Shown here: positions 48,557 to 57,842 of the stretch, in pieces
How the letters are laid out: each line of letters opens with the position of its first letter
Numbering within the stretch: position 1 is the first letter of the stretch
Assembly: GCA_002862435.1 (NCBI GenBank)
Contig: PKDC01000032.1
Location: 1 to 58,374 of the forward strand
Reading direction: 5' to 3'
DNA: 58,374 nucleotides
Origin: Pseudomonadota bacterium
Lineage (GTDB): Bacteria; Pseudomonadota; Gammaproteobacteria; UBA5335
Translations under genes and position numbers: made by a program
The notes under the pieces: generated by a model
Seen by the model: only the letters and a program-made list of their open reading frames with translations
Told to the model about the DNA's origin: nothing
The model's database searches: none

Positions 48557-49683
48557 ATCGCTCGGTCTATGAACTCGGGGTCGGGATGCGCGGACCCTTG
48601 CGGGACTGGCCCACCCGGCTGCATGTGGATTTGCCCCTGCTTGTCTGCCTCGGACTATTGTCCGCAGTCGGCCTGATGATCCTCTACAGCGCGGGCGGCG
48701 AGGAGATGGATCTGCTGGTGCGCCAATGTCTGCGATTGGGGCTGGCTTTCCTGGTGATGCTGACGGTCGCGCAGATCCCCAGTGAATGGCTGCATCGCAT
48801 CGCACCCGTGCTCTACGGCGTGGGTCTGATCCTGCTGGTGCTGGTGATGGGTCTGGGCGACATCGGCAAGGGCGCCCAGCGCTGGCTCGACCTGGGGGTG
48901 GTGCGGTTCCAGCCCTCGGAGATCATGAAGCTCGCCATGCCCTTGATGACGGCCCGCTATCTGCATGATCGGGGTTTGCCGCCGCAGCGCTGGGATATCC
49001 CGCTCATCCTGCTGCTGATTGGCGGGCCTGTTCTGCTCATTGCCGAGCAGCCCGACCTCGGGACCGCCGTGCTGGTCGCGGTTGGGGGCCTTGCAGTGCT
49101 GTTCCTTGGCGGCATTTCCTGGCGCTGGATTGGACTGTTCCTGGGTGGCCTGGGGGCTGCCTTGCCGCTCCTGTGGGGTCTGATGCACGACTACCAGCGC
49201 CAGCGTGTGTTGACCCTGCTCAATCCCGAAGCCGATCCCCTGGGTTCGGGTTACCACATCATCCAGTCCAAGATCGCCCTCGGCTCAGGCGGTCTGTTCG
49301 GCAAGGGCTGGCTCAACGGCAGCCAGGCTCACCTGCAGTTCCTCCCCGAGCGCACCACCGATTTCATCTTCGCGGTGTATGGCGAGGAATTCGGCCTCAT
49401 CGGCCTGGTGTTACTGCTGGCGCTCTATTTCGCGGTGACGGCACGCGGCCTGCAGATCGCGGCGCAGGGACAAAACAGTTTCGAGCGCCTGCTCGCCGCC
49501 AGCCTGAGCTTCACCTTCCTGTTTTATGTGCTGGTGAACACGGGCATGGTGTGCGGCTTGCTGCCGGTGGTGGGCGTGCCCCTTCCACTGGTCAGTTTTG
49601 GCGGCACGTCCATGGTGACCCTGCTGGCGGGCTTCGGTATGCTGATGTCGATCCAGACCCACAAGAAGATGCTTGCCCCATGA
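48553..49683 (+). CDS. rodA: RodA peptidoglycan glycosyltransferase (SEDS)
   Basis: A 376-residue SEDS-family polymerase with ten helices, polymerising lipid II for cell elongation with PBP2. MILYSAGG, IGKGAQRWLDLGVVRFQPSEIMKLA, EQPDLGTAVLVAVGG (catalytic Asp region) and LPERTTDFIFAVYGEEFGLIG, GVPLPLVSFGGTSM are SEDS signatures. ATG overlaps mrdA by 4 bases. Confidence 0.96.
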   Translation: MNRSVYELGVGMRGPLRDWPTRLHVDLPLLVCLGLLSAVGLMILYSAGGEEMDLLVRQCLRLGLAFLVMLTVAQIPSEWLHRIAPVLYGVGLILLVLVMGLGDIGKGAQRWLDLGVVRFQPSEIMKLAMPLMTARYLHDRGLPPQRWDIPLILLLIGGPVLLIAEQPDLGTAVLVAVGGLAVLFLGGISWRWIGLFLGGLGAALPLLWGLMHDYQRQRVLTLLNPEADPLGSGYHIIQSKIALGSGGLFGKGWLNGSQAHLQFLPERTTDFIFAVYGEEFGLIGLVLLLALYFAVTARGLQIAAQGQNSFERLLAASLSFTFLFYVLVNTGMVCGLLPVVGVPLPLVSFGGTSMVTLLAGFGMLMSIQTHKKMLAP

Positions 49684-50702
49684 GAATACGGTTCCGCCTG
49701 TGCCTCGCCGGCTTGCTCGGCGCACTGTCCTTGTTGCCGGCGATGGCAGCGGATGGCCCGCCGGCTGCCCCGGAAGCGCCTGCCGCCTGGAGCGATGCCG
49801 CCCAGCGCGAAGCACTGGTGCGCCGCCTGGTGGATCAGCACGGCCTGTCCGAGCCGGCTGTGCGCACCCTGCTGGGCGAAGCGACGTTCCGTCAGGACAT
49901 CATCGACGCCATGACCCGCCCCTACGAGGCCAAACCCTGGCACCAGTATCGCGGCTTGTTCCTCACCGCCGCCCGCATCACCGGCGGGGCCGCGTTCTGG
50001 CAGACCCATCGCGCGCTCCTGGAACAGGCCCAGGCCCGCTATGGCGTACCGCCGGAAATCGTGGTGGCCATCATCGGTGTGGAAACCCAGTACGGTCGCA
50101 ATCTGGGACGTTACCGCGTGCTGGATGCCCTCGCGACCCTGGGCTTTGCCTATCCCCCGCGCAGCGCCTTTTTCCTGGGCGAGCTGGAGCAGTTTCTGAC
50201 CCTGACCCAGGAAGAACATCTGGATCCACGCCAGACCCTGGGGTCCTATGCCGGCGCCATGGGCATGGGGCAGTTCATCCCCAGCAGTTATCGCAGCTAT
50301 GCGGTCGATTTTGATGGAGACGGCCAGCGCAACCTGTGGCAGCCGGCCGATGCCATCGGCAGCGTGGCCAACTATTTCGCCCGTCACGGCTGGCAGAAAG
50401 ATGCCTTGGTTGCCTTTCCCGCCCAAGCCACGACGCCCGAAGCCAAGGCGCTGGGCAGCCAGAAACGGGAAACCCCCCATACGGTGGCATCCCTGAAGCA
50501 AGCGGGGGTGCGCAGCGAGGCAAACTTGCCGGCCAATTCGCCAGCCAACCTGTTGATGCTGGATCAGGTCGATGGACCGGAATACTGGGTCAGCCTGCCC
50601 AATTTCTATGTCATCACCCGCTACAATCACAGCGTGCTCTACGCCATGGCCGTGTTCCAGCTCAGCCAGGAAATCCGTCGTGCCTACCAGGAACAGATTT
50701 GA
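49680..50702 (+). CDS. mltB: membrane-bound-type lytic transglycosylase B (MltB family)
   Basis: A 340-residue exported lytic transglycosylase cutting peptidoglycan with 1,6-anhydroMurNAc formation. Signal peptide LCLAGLLGALSLLPAMA; there is no lipobox, so unlike E. coli MltB it is probably soluble. Catalytic Glu135 lies in IIGVETQYGRNLG; GAMGMGQFIPSSYRSYAVDFDGDG is the second family block. It overlaps rodA by 4 bases. Confidence 0.93.
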   Translation: MRIRFRLCLAGLLGALSLLPAMAADGPPAAPEAPAAWSDAAQREALVRRLVDQHGLSEPAVRTLLGEATFRQDIIDAMTRPYEAKPWHQYRGLFLTAARITGGAAFWQTHRALLEQAQARYGVPPEIVVAIIGVETQYGRNLGRYRVLDALATLGFAYPPRSAFFLGELEQFLTLTQEEHLDPRQTLGSYAGAMGMGQFIPSSYRSYAVDFDGDGQRNLWQPADAIGSVANYFARHGWQKDALVAFPAQATTPEAKALGSQKRETPHTVASLKQAGVRSEANLPANSPANLLMLDQVDGPEYWVSLPNFYVITRYNHSVLYAMAVFQLSQEIRRAYQEQI

Positions 50703-51549
50703 GCCCACCCCTTCCAGGACAAGCCCGGGAAGGGGCCGGTACGGCCTCCCCATGGCTGGGTCGGCGCTGCTCAGCCTGTTGCTGGCCGCCTGCGGCACGC
50801 TTCCCCAACCGCCATCAACCTCCGCTCCACGGCACGCATTACCCACGCCAGCACCCGTCGGCAATTATCGCGATGCCGAGCCGCGCTTTGAACCCCGCAG
50901 CCGGCTGGGCAATCCACCCTTCTATGTGGTGAACGGTCGGCGCTATGTGGTTCTGGATACCGCCCACGGCTTCCGGGAACGCGGCATTGCCTCGTGGTAT
51001 GGGCCCGATTTTCACGGCAAGAAGGCTTCCAACGGCGAGGACTACGACATGCACAGCATGACGGCGGCCCACAAGACCTTGCCTTTGCCGTCTTATGTAA
51101 AGGTCACCAATCTCGAGAATGGTCGCAGCGCGATCGTGCGCGTCAACGATCGGGGTCCTTTCGTGGATGATCGTGTCATCGATCTCTCCTTTGCCGCAGC
51201 CACCCGCCTGGGTGTGGTCCAGAAGGGCACTGCGCCGGTAGAGATTGCAGTGGTCGAACCCGGCGACGCCGGCGTGCAGGTCGCCGATCCGGGTCCCCGA
51301 CCGGTGATGGGCAAGCCGCGGCTGTATCTCCAGACGGGCGCTTTTGCCCAACGCGAGAATGCCGAACGCATGCGCCAGCGCCTGTTGCTGGCCCAGATGG
51401 GGCCAGTGGATATCCGCACTGAATCCGCCGGGGACCGTCCGGTGCACAAGGTATGGGTGGGTCCGTTTGCCGACGTGACGGGTCTGGATGCGGCCAGCGC
51501 CCGCCTGCACGGTATCGGCATCAACGATCCGCGCCCCACCATCGACTGA
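50680..51549 (+). CDS. rlpA: RlpA septal-ring lytic transglycosylase lipoprotein with SPOR domain
   Basis: A lipoprotein (lipobox LLAAC) with a double-psi beta-barrel (ERGIASWYGPDFHGKKASNGEDYDM, LPSYVKVTNLENGRSAIVRVNDRGPF) and a C-terminal SPOR domain (LYLQTGAFAQRENAERMRQRL). It binds denuded glycan at the septum. I chose GTG 50680, preceded by AGGAAAT, since it adds a basic n-region; ATG 50752 leaves only 14 residues without any positive charge before the cysteine. With GTG it overlaps mltB by 23 bases. Last gene of the elongasome operon. Confidence 0.9.
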   Translation: MPTRNRFEPTPSRTSPGRGRYGLPMAGSALLSLLLAACGTLPQPPSTSAPRHALPTPAPVGNYRDAEPRFEPRSRLGNPPFYVVNGRRYVVLDTAHGFRERGIASWYGPDFHGKKASNGEDYDMHSMTAAHKTLPLPSYVKVTNLENGRSAIVRVNDRGPFVDDRVIDLSFAAATRLGVVQKGTAPVEIAVVEPGDAGVQVADPGPRPVMGKPRLYLQTGAFAQRENAERMRQRLLLAQMGPVDIRTESAGDRPVHKVWVGPFADVTGLDAASARLHGIGINDPRPTID

Positions 51550-51749
51550 GGGGCATCATGTTCGCTGACCGCCTGGACGCGCCCTGTTCGTTCACTCAAG
51601 CCGTCCGCTTCGCGGTGATGGCCTCTCTGGTGGGTTACACGGATCAAGCGCGTCCGCACGTTCGGTGACGAATCTCCCGAACGGGCCAGGGGCTGATCCG
51701 TTTTCGTGCCGGATTGGCAATCCGCGCATGCTCCAGCACAATCACGCCC

Positions 51750-52529
51750 ATGCGCATCGCCACCTGGAACGTCAATTCACTCAACGTGCGGCTCCCTCAT
51801 GTGCTGGACTGGCTGCGGGAGAACCCCGTGGAGGTGCTGGCCCTGCAGGAAACCAAGCTGGTCGACGCCAAGTTTCCGGTCGAGGCGCTGCGCGCGGCCG
51901 GCTATGAGGCGATTTACGCCGGCCAGTCGGCCTATAACGGCGTCGCGGTGCTCAGCCGCTTGCCGATCAGCGCGGTGCGCACCGGCCTGCCGGGCTTCGA
52001 GGATCCGCAGCAGCGCGTGCTGGCCTGCACCATCGGCCCGCTGCGGCTGGTGAACCTGTATGTGCCCAATGGGCAGGCCGTGGGCAGCGACAAATATGCC
52101 TACAAACTCGCCTGGCTGGCCCAGTTGCGGGATTACCTGCAAACGGAACTGGCCAATCACCCCCAACTGGCGGTGGTCGGGGATTTCAACATCGCCCCGG
52201 AAGACCGCGACGTGCACGATCCGGCTGCCTGGGCCGGGCAGGTGCTGTGCAGCGAGCCGGAGCGGGCGGCGCTGGGCGCCCTGTTGGATCTGGGGCTGCG
52301 GGACAGCCTGCGCCTGCATGAGGCGGCCGGCGGCATCTATAGCTGGTGGGACTACCGCATGCAGGCTTTTCGCCGCAAGCGCGGCCTGCGCATCGACCTG
52401 ATCCTGGTCAGTCCCGCGCTGGCGGAACGCTGCGTGGAAAGCCGCGTGGACGCCATTCCGCGGGGCTGGGAACGTCCCTCCGACCATGCCCCGGTGATCG
52501 CCGGGTTTGCCCCGTTAGATGGGGTTTGA
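51750..52529 (+). CDS. xthA: exodeoxyribonuclease III (XthA family)
   Basis: A 259-residue Mg2+-dependent AP endonuclease/exonuclease in base-excision repair. MRIATWNVNSLNVRL, ALQETKL (metal Glu), VNLYVPNGQAVGSDKY, VVGDFNIAPEDRDV, and RIDLILVSP with terminal SDHAPVIA (catalytic His) are the EEP-family signatures. ATG 51750 matches the family start exactly. The preceding 200 bases after rlpA hold no recognised gene. Confidence 0.95.
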   Translation: MRIATWNVNSLNVRLPHVLDWLRENPVEVLALQETKLVDAKFPVEALRAAGYEAIYAGQSAYNGVAVLSRLPISAVRTGLPGFEDPQQRVLACTIGPLRLVNLYVPNGQAVGSDKYAYKLAWLAQLRDYLQTELANHPQLAVVGDFNIAPEDRDVHDPAAWAGQVLCSEPERAALGALLDLGLRDSLRLHEAAGGIYSWWDYRMQAFRRKRGLRIDLILVSPALAERCVESRVDAIPRGWERPSDHAPVIAGFAPLDGV

Positions 52530-52704
52530 GACCGGCATCAACTGGCATTGTGGCTTTGTGTTCCAGGCAATGGGGCATAGGATGAAGCAGCGCTTTCGCC
52601 TTCGGCACGCTACGGCCCAAGGATTCGGTTCGAACAACCCGCACGGCTCGGCAGTCCAAGTCTCGATGCGATGATTCGCAATCATTCCTTACTCTGGAGT
52701 CCCC

Positions 52705-53484
52705 ATGCCAAATTTCGTGATGCATCAGATCAATGTGCTGGGTTCAGTGCTATCGTCCACGCTCGGCCTGTGGCGGGGTACCAGCGTGATGGCGTCGTCT
52801 GTCCAGGCGCCGGCCCCGGAACAATTGCTCAAGCTCTACGATATGGAGGGTTGCCCCTATTGCCGAGCCGTGCGCGAAGCGCTGACCGCGTTGCACCTGG
52901 ACGCGGAAATCTATCCCTGCCCCAAGGGCGGCACGCGGTTTCGCCCCGAGGTGATCGCGCTGGGCGGCAAGGCGCAGTTTCCCTATCTGGTCGATCCCAA
53001 CACCGACACCCGGATGTATGAATCCGAGGCGATCATCGCCTACCTCTTTCGCACTTACGGCGGGCGCGAGGTGCCGGCCTATTACCGGGGCGCCCTCCTC
53101 AAGCAAATCGGCAACAGCCTGGGGACCGCCGTACGTGGCCTGCATGGGATTCAGGGGCGGCCCGCCCGGAGGCCGGAGCAATTGCTGCACTTGTGGAGTT
53201 TCGAATCCAGTCCTTATTCGCGGCTGGTGCGCGAGCGCCTGACGGAGCTGGAACTGCCCTACGTCCTGCACAATGTCGGCAAGGAGCGCTGGCAGGAAAT
53301 GGGACCGGCGGCGCGGCGCATCCAGGGCGGGCCATTCGAGCCCGTGCCCGGCGGCAAGCGTGAGGCGCATTTCCGCCGCACCGGCCACATGCAGGTCCCC
53401 TATCTCGAGGACCCCAATACCGGCACGCACCTGTTGGAGTCGACCCGCATCCTGGATTATCTGGATAGCACCTACGCCGCTTGA
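52705..53484 (+). CDS. tandem glutathione S-transferase N-terminal (thioredoxin-fold) protein
   Basis: A 259-residue protein made of two consecutive GST N-terminal domains with no GST helical domain. Domain 1 (about 42-115) has LYDMEGCPYCRAVREAL with an intact Cys-Pro-Tyr-Cys and FPYLVDPNTDTRMYESEAIIAYL; domain 2 (about 160-257) has SFESSPYSRLVRERL, where both cysteines are serine, and VPYLEDPNTGTHLLESTRILDYL. Domain 1 could be a glutaredoxin-like redox unit; domain 2 binds glutathione at most. GGAG upstream of ATG 52705 supports this start; an N-terminal stretch of about 40 residues is weakly hydrophobic. Confidence 0.85.
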   Translation: MPNFVMHQINVLGSVLSSTLGLWRGTSVMASSVQAPAPEQLLKLYDMEGCPYCRAVREALTALHLDAEIYPCPKGGTRFRPEVIALGGKAQFPYLVDPNTDTRMYESEAIIAYLFRTYGGREVPAYYRGALLKQIGNSLGTAVRGLHGIQGRPARRPEQLLHLWSFESSPYSRLVRERLTELELPYVLHNVGKERWQEMGPAARRIQGGPFEPVPGGKREAHFRRTGHMQVPYLEDPNTGTHLLESTRILDYLDSTYAA

Positions 53485-53566
53485 AGGGGAGTTCATCCTG
53501 TCCGGCACTGCGTTCGCCCATGCCCCGGATGGCATGGCGCCATCGGGATCGTTCTGCGTCGCCGGA

Positions 53567-54169
53567 TCAGCCGTCTCGCGGCAATGCGTAGCTGACTTTC
53601 GTTTCGGCGACGGTCACATACCCCTGGCTTCTGAGCCGCTCCACGAGGGCCGCTACCTCCGCGTCGCACAGCCGCTTCTGGAAAATCGTTGCGATGGTGT
53701 TGGACAGGGTTTGCACGCTGTTCGGCCGCCCTGCTGTGCGTTTTTGAAGATTTTCAATAACAAGGCTAAGCCGCTCATCAACCGATGCCGCTCGGGCCAG
53801 CTTGATCGAGGGGATATCCGAGATATCCTTGACCCGACCCGCAGCGATTTTTTTCGCCCGGAGATGCCTAACCAGCGGATCGAAGCCAGTATCTTTCGAG
53901 ATGATGTGGAAGTAAGCGGTCGGATCGCCCTGGGCCAACTGACCGATATAGAAGGCAATGTGGAAGTCCAGCGCATTGGGGCCGTTGCCACTGATCTTGA
54001 TGTATTCGACCCGGTTGCCGAAACACTGGAGGCCGGCGGCGAAAGCAAACGGAACCGTTGACTGCGCCGCCCCGATGAAGACCATGATCTTGAAATGCTC
54101 GCCGTCGAGCAGGGATACCGCCTCCGGCCGGACGTTCTCGAAGTCGATCAACACATAATTGGTACGCAA
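53567..54169 (-). CDS. NYN/PIN-like nuclease-fold protein
   Basis: A 200-residue PIN-like protein. RTNYVLIDFENVRPEAVSLL is the family start with acidic residues of the metal site; GNGPNALDFHIAFYIGQLA and YFHIISKDTGFDPLVRHLRAKKI supply the rest (Asp in NALDFH and KDTGFD). The C-terminal 70 residues look like a small winged-helix. RNA cleavage is the usual activity of the fold, unproven for this group. Start TTG 54169 is preferred because GAGGTGAG precedes it; GTG 54175 is possible. Confidence 0.82.
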   Translation of the reverse strand: MRTNYVLIDFENVRPEAVSLLDGEHFKIMVFIGAAQSTVPFAFAAGLQCFGNRVEYIKISGNGPNALDFHIAFYIGQLAQGDPTAYFHIISKDTGFDPLVRHLRAKKIAAGRVKDISDIPSIKLARAASVDERLSLVIENLQKRTAGRPNSVQTLSNTIATIFQKRLCDAEVAALVERLRSQGYVTVAETKVSYALPRDG

Positions 54170-54339
54170 GCTCACCTCAGCCCGTTGAACTCGGCAAGAA
54201 CGGGCGGCGCATGAAGATCCTGTGGCGCGCCGCGCCAATACCAGATATTTCGACCTGGGCAGGCGTTTATTGAGCGAGCTGTCCGCTCTAGCCAGCGCCT
54301 GACCGAGGGGGTGTCGAGCCGTTTGTCTGGAGCCGTGGC

Positions 54340-54600
54340 GACATCTGCAACAATGCCTTGGCGGAGACGAGCAACGGCTTGTACCAGGCGGAACTCATTC
54401 ACCGGCGCACGCCATGGAAGACGCGGGAGGCGCTCGAACTGGCGACGCTGGAATGGGTGGCGTGGTTCCACCACGTCCGGCTGCTCGAATCCGCAGGCTC
54501 ATCCCGCCCGCCGAAGCTGAGGCAAACGACGACCGGCAACTCGCCGACCAGGCCGAATCAACAACCTGCTTTAAACCCTAATGGCCTCCACGACATCCGG
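54340..54600 (+). pseudogene. IS3-family transposase relic (OrfB C-terminus)
   Basis: CNNALAETSNGLYQAELIHR and TPWKTREALELATLEWVAWF are the C-terminal block of IS3-type integrase-core transposases (..DNALAE..NGLYKAE.IHR). After HHVRLLESAG the frame shifts: the expected PPAEAEA tail appears in another frame near 54510-54560. The N-terminal DDE part is missing. It is an old fragment, distinct from the element at the right edge. Confidence 0.8.
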
Positions 54601-54921
54601 AGCGGTTCAGCCAGCTTGCTGAGCAGAATGCAGAAATAGAGCGCTGGCACGGATTGATCCTCGGATGATATGGGCAGTGGGATGCCCGCTGGGAGCGCCT
54701 TGCCCGACCCTCAAGCCCATTGACCAGGCGCGAAATGAAACTATGGTGAAAGAGCAGGCATACGATGAAGTGACGAAATATTCGGCTTCAATCGATGGTG
54801 CAGGCGATTTCTAAGCGCTCGGGACAGAAAAAGTTCAGCAATCCAGTCCTTTTTCCGATAGTCTGACATGACCCCGGCAGATTACTGCCGTCATTGCTTC
54901 GGCACCACAACAGGAGATTTT
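54601..54921. other. intergenic after IS relic; hairpin near the end
   Basis: No gene recognised. CGGCAG-ATTA-CTGCCG at 54875-54890 is a perfect 6-bp hairpin, about 30 bases before the small lysine-rich gene, possibly in its leader. Confidence 0.45.
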
Positions 54922-55023
54922 ATGAGCAAGGGCATGGACAGCAAGAAGACCGACAAGAAGCTACCCGCAAAGACCATGAAGGAAAAGAAAGCGGCGAAGA
55001 AAGAAAAGAAAGCGGGGAAGTGA
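54922..55023 (+). CDS. 33-residue lysine-rich small protein
   Basis: MSKGMDSKKTDKKLPAK then KEKKAAKKEKKAGK: almost half lysine. A clear Shine-Dalgarno (AGGAG, 7 bases upstream of ATG 54922) argues that it is translated. Short proteins starting MSKGMD.KK..KK.PAKT.KEKR are, to my memory, widespread in proteobacteria without known function; nucleic-acid or ribosome association would fit the charge. Confidence 0.7.
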   Translation: MSKGMDSKKTDKKLPAKTMKEKKAAKKEKKAGK

Positions 55024-55156
55024 CATGTCTTGGGCGAGGCCCTGTGGCGAGGGTCTCATGCGTCCGGGTGCGGACTTAACTTGTCCAGGCGATTAAGGTT
55101 CAATTTGCCGGTGAAGGGCTGATCTCAGCAGTCCCGACAAGATTTTAATAGCAATA

Positions 55157-55179
55157 ATTGCTGACCATGCATCAGCAAT
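55157..55179. repeat. inverted repeat before the WS/DGAT gene
   Basis: ATTGCTGA (55157-55164) / TCAGCAAT (55172-55179), perfect 8-bp arms with a 7-base spacer. CAAGATT/AATCTTG (55138-55144, 55177-55183) forms an overlapping alternative stem. A regulator site in the promoter region is plausible. Confidence 0.5.
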
Positions 55180-55227
55180 CTTGTGATTGGGGGGAATGGC
55201 TAGCCATCCATTCCACGAGGACACATC

Positions 55228-56616
55228 ATGACGAAGCTCACCGCACTGGATAACATGTTTCTGCTCATGGACAATCCTGAACAGAAGATGCACATATTGG
55301 CTTATGTTACGTTTGAAAAACCTCGCCAATGCGCGGAAAATTATGTTGAAAAACTAGTCGAAGAAATTCGCCAAAATCCCTGGCCATTGCCTCACTACAA
55401 TCAACGCCTGCATCGATCGGTTCGGACGCTTGGACGATATCATTGGGTGAATGCCCAAGAAGTGGACATGAATCACCACGTCCGTTTTGTCCGGCTGTCT
55501 GGAATCGGCTCCGCCCAGGAGATCAGGGACTATACAACAGATCTCCATTCAATTTCTTTGGATTACAATCGCCCGCTGTGGGAAATCCATGTTCTGGATG
55601 GGCTGGAGAATAAAGATGAATTTGCCCTTGTCGTGAAAGTCCATCACTGCAGCATAGACGGTGTATCCGCGCGGAATGTCATGGAGGAAGTGTTCAAGAC
55701 CGATCCGAATGACGTTTCAAATGCAGACATGGCCGCAAAAAAGATGAATCAAAAAAGACATTCCAGCCGGAGGCCGCCCATTGCGAGCAGAGCGGCGAGA
55801 CTGAAAGCGTACTGGAAGGGTCTTGGAGTCATAAGAGCCCAGATTAAATCTGGCGAAACCATGTTGATACCACCTGCGGGAGCAGTTCCCGTTACCCGAT
55901 TCAACCAGATCGTTGCTCCGACACGGAGCTTTTCAACGACGAGTCTCCCGCTGAATGCCGTTGCGGAAATTGCCAGAGTGACACGAAGCACCATTAACGA
56001 CATTGTCAGCGCAATCGTTGGTACTGGATTGCGACGCTATCTGGAAGAAAAAGGCGAATCAGTAAAGAAAAGCCTATATGCAACAATGCCAATCTCTCTT
56101 CACACTGAAGATGATTTGGATCAAAGCAATAGAATTTCTTTTTGTGCCTATAGTCTTGGCACGGACATGACATCACCCGGCGAGCAAATTAACGTCATAA
56201 GACAAGCCACTGAAAGAGCCAAAAAGCAGATTGGCGGTGTCCCACAAAGCGTTCTTTACAGCTTGATGGGAGTAAGAATCCTTACCCTCATTTACAAGCG
56301 GCTGCGTGGCATCAGGGAGGTCAATCCACGCACGATGACCAATGTATTGATTTCAAACGTTCCTCTTTTCAAGGAGGCTCGCTACTACAAGGGCTCAAAG
56401 CTGTTGGGAATCTATCCTTTGTCACTGGTGATGGATGGCATTGGAATCAATATCACGGTGAGCAGTTATCTTGGTAATCTTGTATTCGGTCTGGCATCGG
56501 ACAAAACAAAGGCGCCGGATATCGAGAAGATAGGCGATCTCATGCAAGATGCATTTGATGCGATGAAGGCGGCAATACTTAATCAGCCGCTTCGTCAGGA
56601 GGCCTGGAGCTCATAG
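55228..56616 (+). CDS. wax ester synthase/diacylglycerol acyltransferase (WS/DGAT)
   Basis: A 462-residue enzyme joining acyl-CoA to fatty alcohol or diacylglycerol to make storage lipids. The catalytic motif HHCSIDG (VVKVHHCSIDGVSARN) is intact; LTALDNMFLLMDNPEQKMHI at the start, SLDYNRPLWEIHVLDGL and TMTNVLISNVPLFKEARYYKGSKL, IYPLSLVMDGIGINITVSSY are the family blocks. Codon use is more A+T-rich than its neighbours, and an IS relic lies upstream, suggesting acquisition. GAGG precedes ATG 55228. Confidence 0.9.
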   Translation: MTKLTALDNMFLLMDNPEQKMHILAYVTFEKPRQCAENYVEKLVEEIRQNPWPLPHYNQRLHRSVRTLGRYHWVNAQEVDMNHHVRFVRLSGIGSAQEIRDYTTDLHSISLDYNRPLWEIHVLDGLENKDEFALVVKVHHCSIDGVSARNVMEEVFKTDPNDVSNADMAAKKMNQKRHSSRRPPIASRAARLKAYWKGLGVIRAQIKSGETMLIPPAGAVPVTRFNQIVAPTRSFSTTSLPLNAVAEIARVTRSTINDIVSAIVGTGLRRYLEEKGESVKKSLYATMPISLHTEDDLDQSNRISFCAYSLGTDMTSPGEQINVIRQATERAKKQIGGVPQSVLYSLMGVRILTLIYKRLRGIREVNPRTMTNVLISNVPLFKEARYYKGSKLLGIYPLSLVMDGIGINITVSSYLGNLVFGLASDKTKAPDIEKIGDLMQDAFDAMKAAILNQPLRQEAWSS

Positions 56617-56624
56617 CGTGTAAA

Positions 56625-56655
56625 CATCACGCGCGACACGCTGTTGCGCGTGATG
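56625..56655 (+). terminator. hairpin after the WS/DGAT gene
   Basis: Perfect 10-bp stem CATCACGCGC (56625-56634) / GCGCGTGATG (56646-56655), 9 bases after the stop. No T-run follows. A second palindrome GGCTAAA-AAA-TTTAGCC is at 56665-56681, between the two convergent genes. Confidence 0.6.
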
Positions 56656-56839
56656 TGATTCCATGGCTAAAAAATTTAGCCTGAATCCGATGCTGTTGAC
56701 GAGTGCTCCGTCTAAGGGGCAAACAAATATCGTCATTGGATCGGTTGACCTTAGCCTGCTGTCGATGAGAACGAAGACGAAATTCTGGCTGGGCGCGCCG
56801 AGCATCGGAGACCGTTCTGGATGCTGCATTGATGGGCAT

Positions 56840-57520
56840 TTAGCCCAGTAAAGCGAGGCTGACCGCCTTCCCGCCATTGGCTGCGGGCCAAGTGAACTGG
56901 AGCAGGATTGCGATGAAGTGGCTCACGCTCCCGGCTAGCACGAATACGTGCCAGATGGCGTGGGAATAAGGAATGCGCTGATTGTGATAGAACAGTGTTC
57001 CGGCGGTATAGGCGATGCCGCCGGCGATCAGCCAATACAGCGCCGCGGGCTGCAGCGCCCTGCTGATCGGCACCACGGCGACGATGGCAATCCACCCCAT
57101 GAGCACATAGGTAATGGTCGACAGCAGGCGCATTTTCCCGGTGAAGAACAATTTGAACACGATCCCCAGCACGGCCAGCCCCCAGACAATCCCGAACAGC
57201 GACCAACCCAGTGTTCCTTTAAGGGCCACGATAGTGAACGGGGTGTAGGTTCCCGCGATCAACAGGAAAATGGCGCAGTGATCAAACACCTTGAGGTTTC
57301 GCTTGGCACGCGGGTGGCGAATGGCGTGGTAAAGCGTTGACGCGACGTACATTACCACCAGTGTGGTGGCGAACACGGCGGCGCTGATGATTTCACGGGC
57401 GCTGGCGTGGCGTGCGGCCAGGGTGATCAGGCTGATTCCACCGCCAATGCTGAGGAGAAGTCCGATGCCGTGCGTGATCGCGTTGGCGATTTCCTCTGAG
57501 GAAAGTCGTTCCGAGTTCAT
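56840..57520 (-). CDS. hemolysin III family (TrhA/YqfA, PAQR) membrane protein
   Basis: A 226-residue seven-helix inner-membrane protein. ANAITHGIGLLLSIGGGISLI, YVASTLYHAIRH, FDHCAIFLLIAGTYTPF and HAIWHVFVLAGSVSHFIAI show the PAQR/hemolysin III metal-site residues (Ser, His, Asp, His, His). Relatives affect membrane fluidity; haemolytic activity is not implied. AGGAG precedes ATG 57520. Confidence 0.9.
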   Translation of the reverse strand: MNSERLSSEEIANAITHGIGLLLSIGGGISLITLAARHASAREIISAAVFATTLVVMYVASTLYHAIRHPRAKRNLKVFDHCAIFLLIAGTYTPFTIVALKGTLGWSLFGIVWGLAVLGIVFKLFFTGKMRLLSTITYVLMGWIAIVAVVPISRALQPAALYWLIAGGIAYTAGTLFYHNQRIPYSHAIWHVFVLAGSVSHFIAILLQFTWPAANGGKAVSLALLG

Positions 57521-57842
57521 GGCGCGCTCCTGGCAAGAGGCTGCATTTGCAGGGTAGCAGGTCAGCGTATCTGCGCATAGGCACCACAAGGGATGCCATG
57601 TGTACACCTGCCAGAACGCCTTTCAGTATCATCCGACGTCATGTGATGTGTCCAAGTTTGATCGCTGTTTTGGTAGAACCCTTACCGAATCCATCGCGCT
57701 GGATGATGTGCAGCGGAACATTGGGCAACGATAAACGTGCACGGCGGGGCACGGCGCTCTGCTTGGTCGAGTAAGCGAAAGGAATTAGTTTAGCAGTAAA
57801 CCGTGGTCTGTCCCCTATTATTCTTATTTGCTTCCTCCACGC
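57521..57842. other. intergenic, no gene; carries dispersed repeat
   Basis: About 320 bases upstream of the hemolysin III gene without a recognisable coding frame. It includes the 26-base repeat at 57798-57823. Confidence 0.5.
57798..57823 (-). repeat. 26-base dispersed repeat, copy 2 (inverted)
   Basis: Reverse complement of 31295-31320 with two differences (AAACCGTGGTCTGTCCC identical). It lies 20 bases outside the attC of the HEPN-like gene. Confidence 0.75.
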
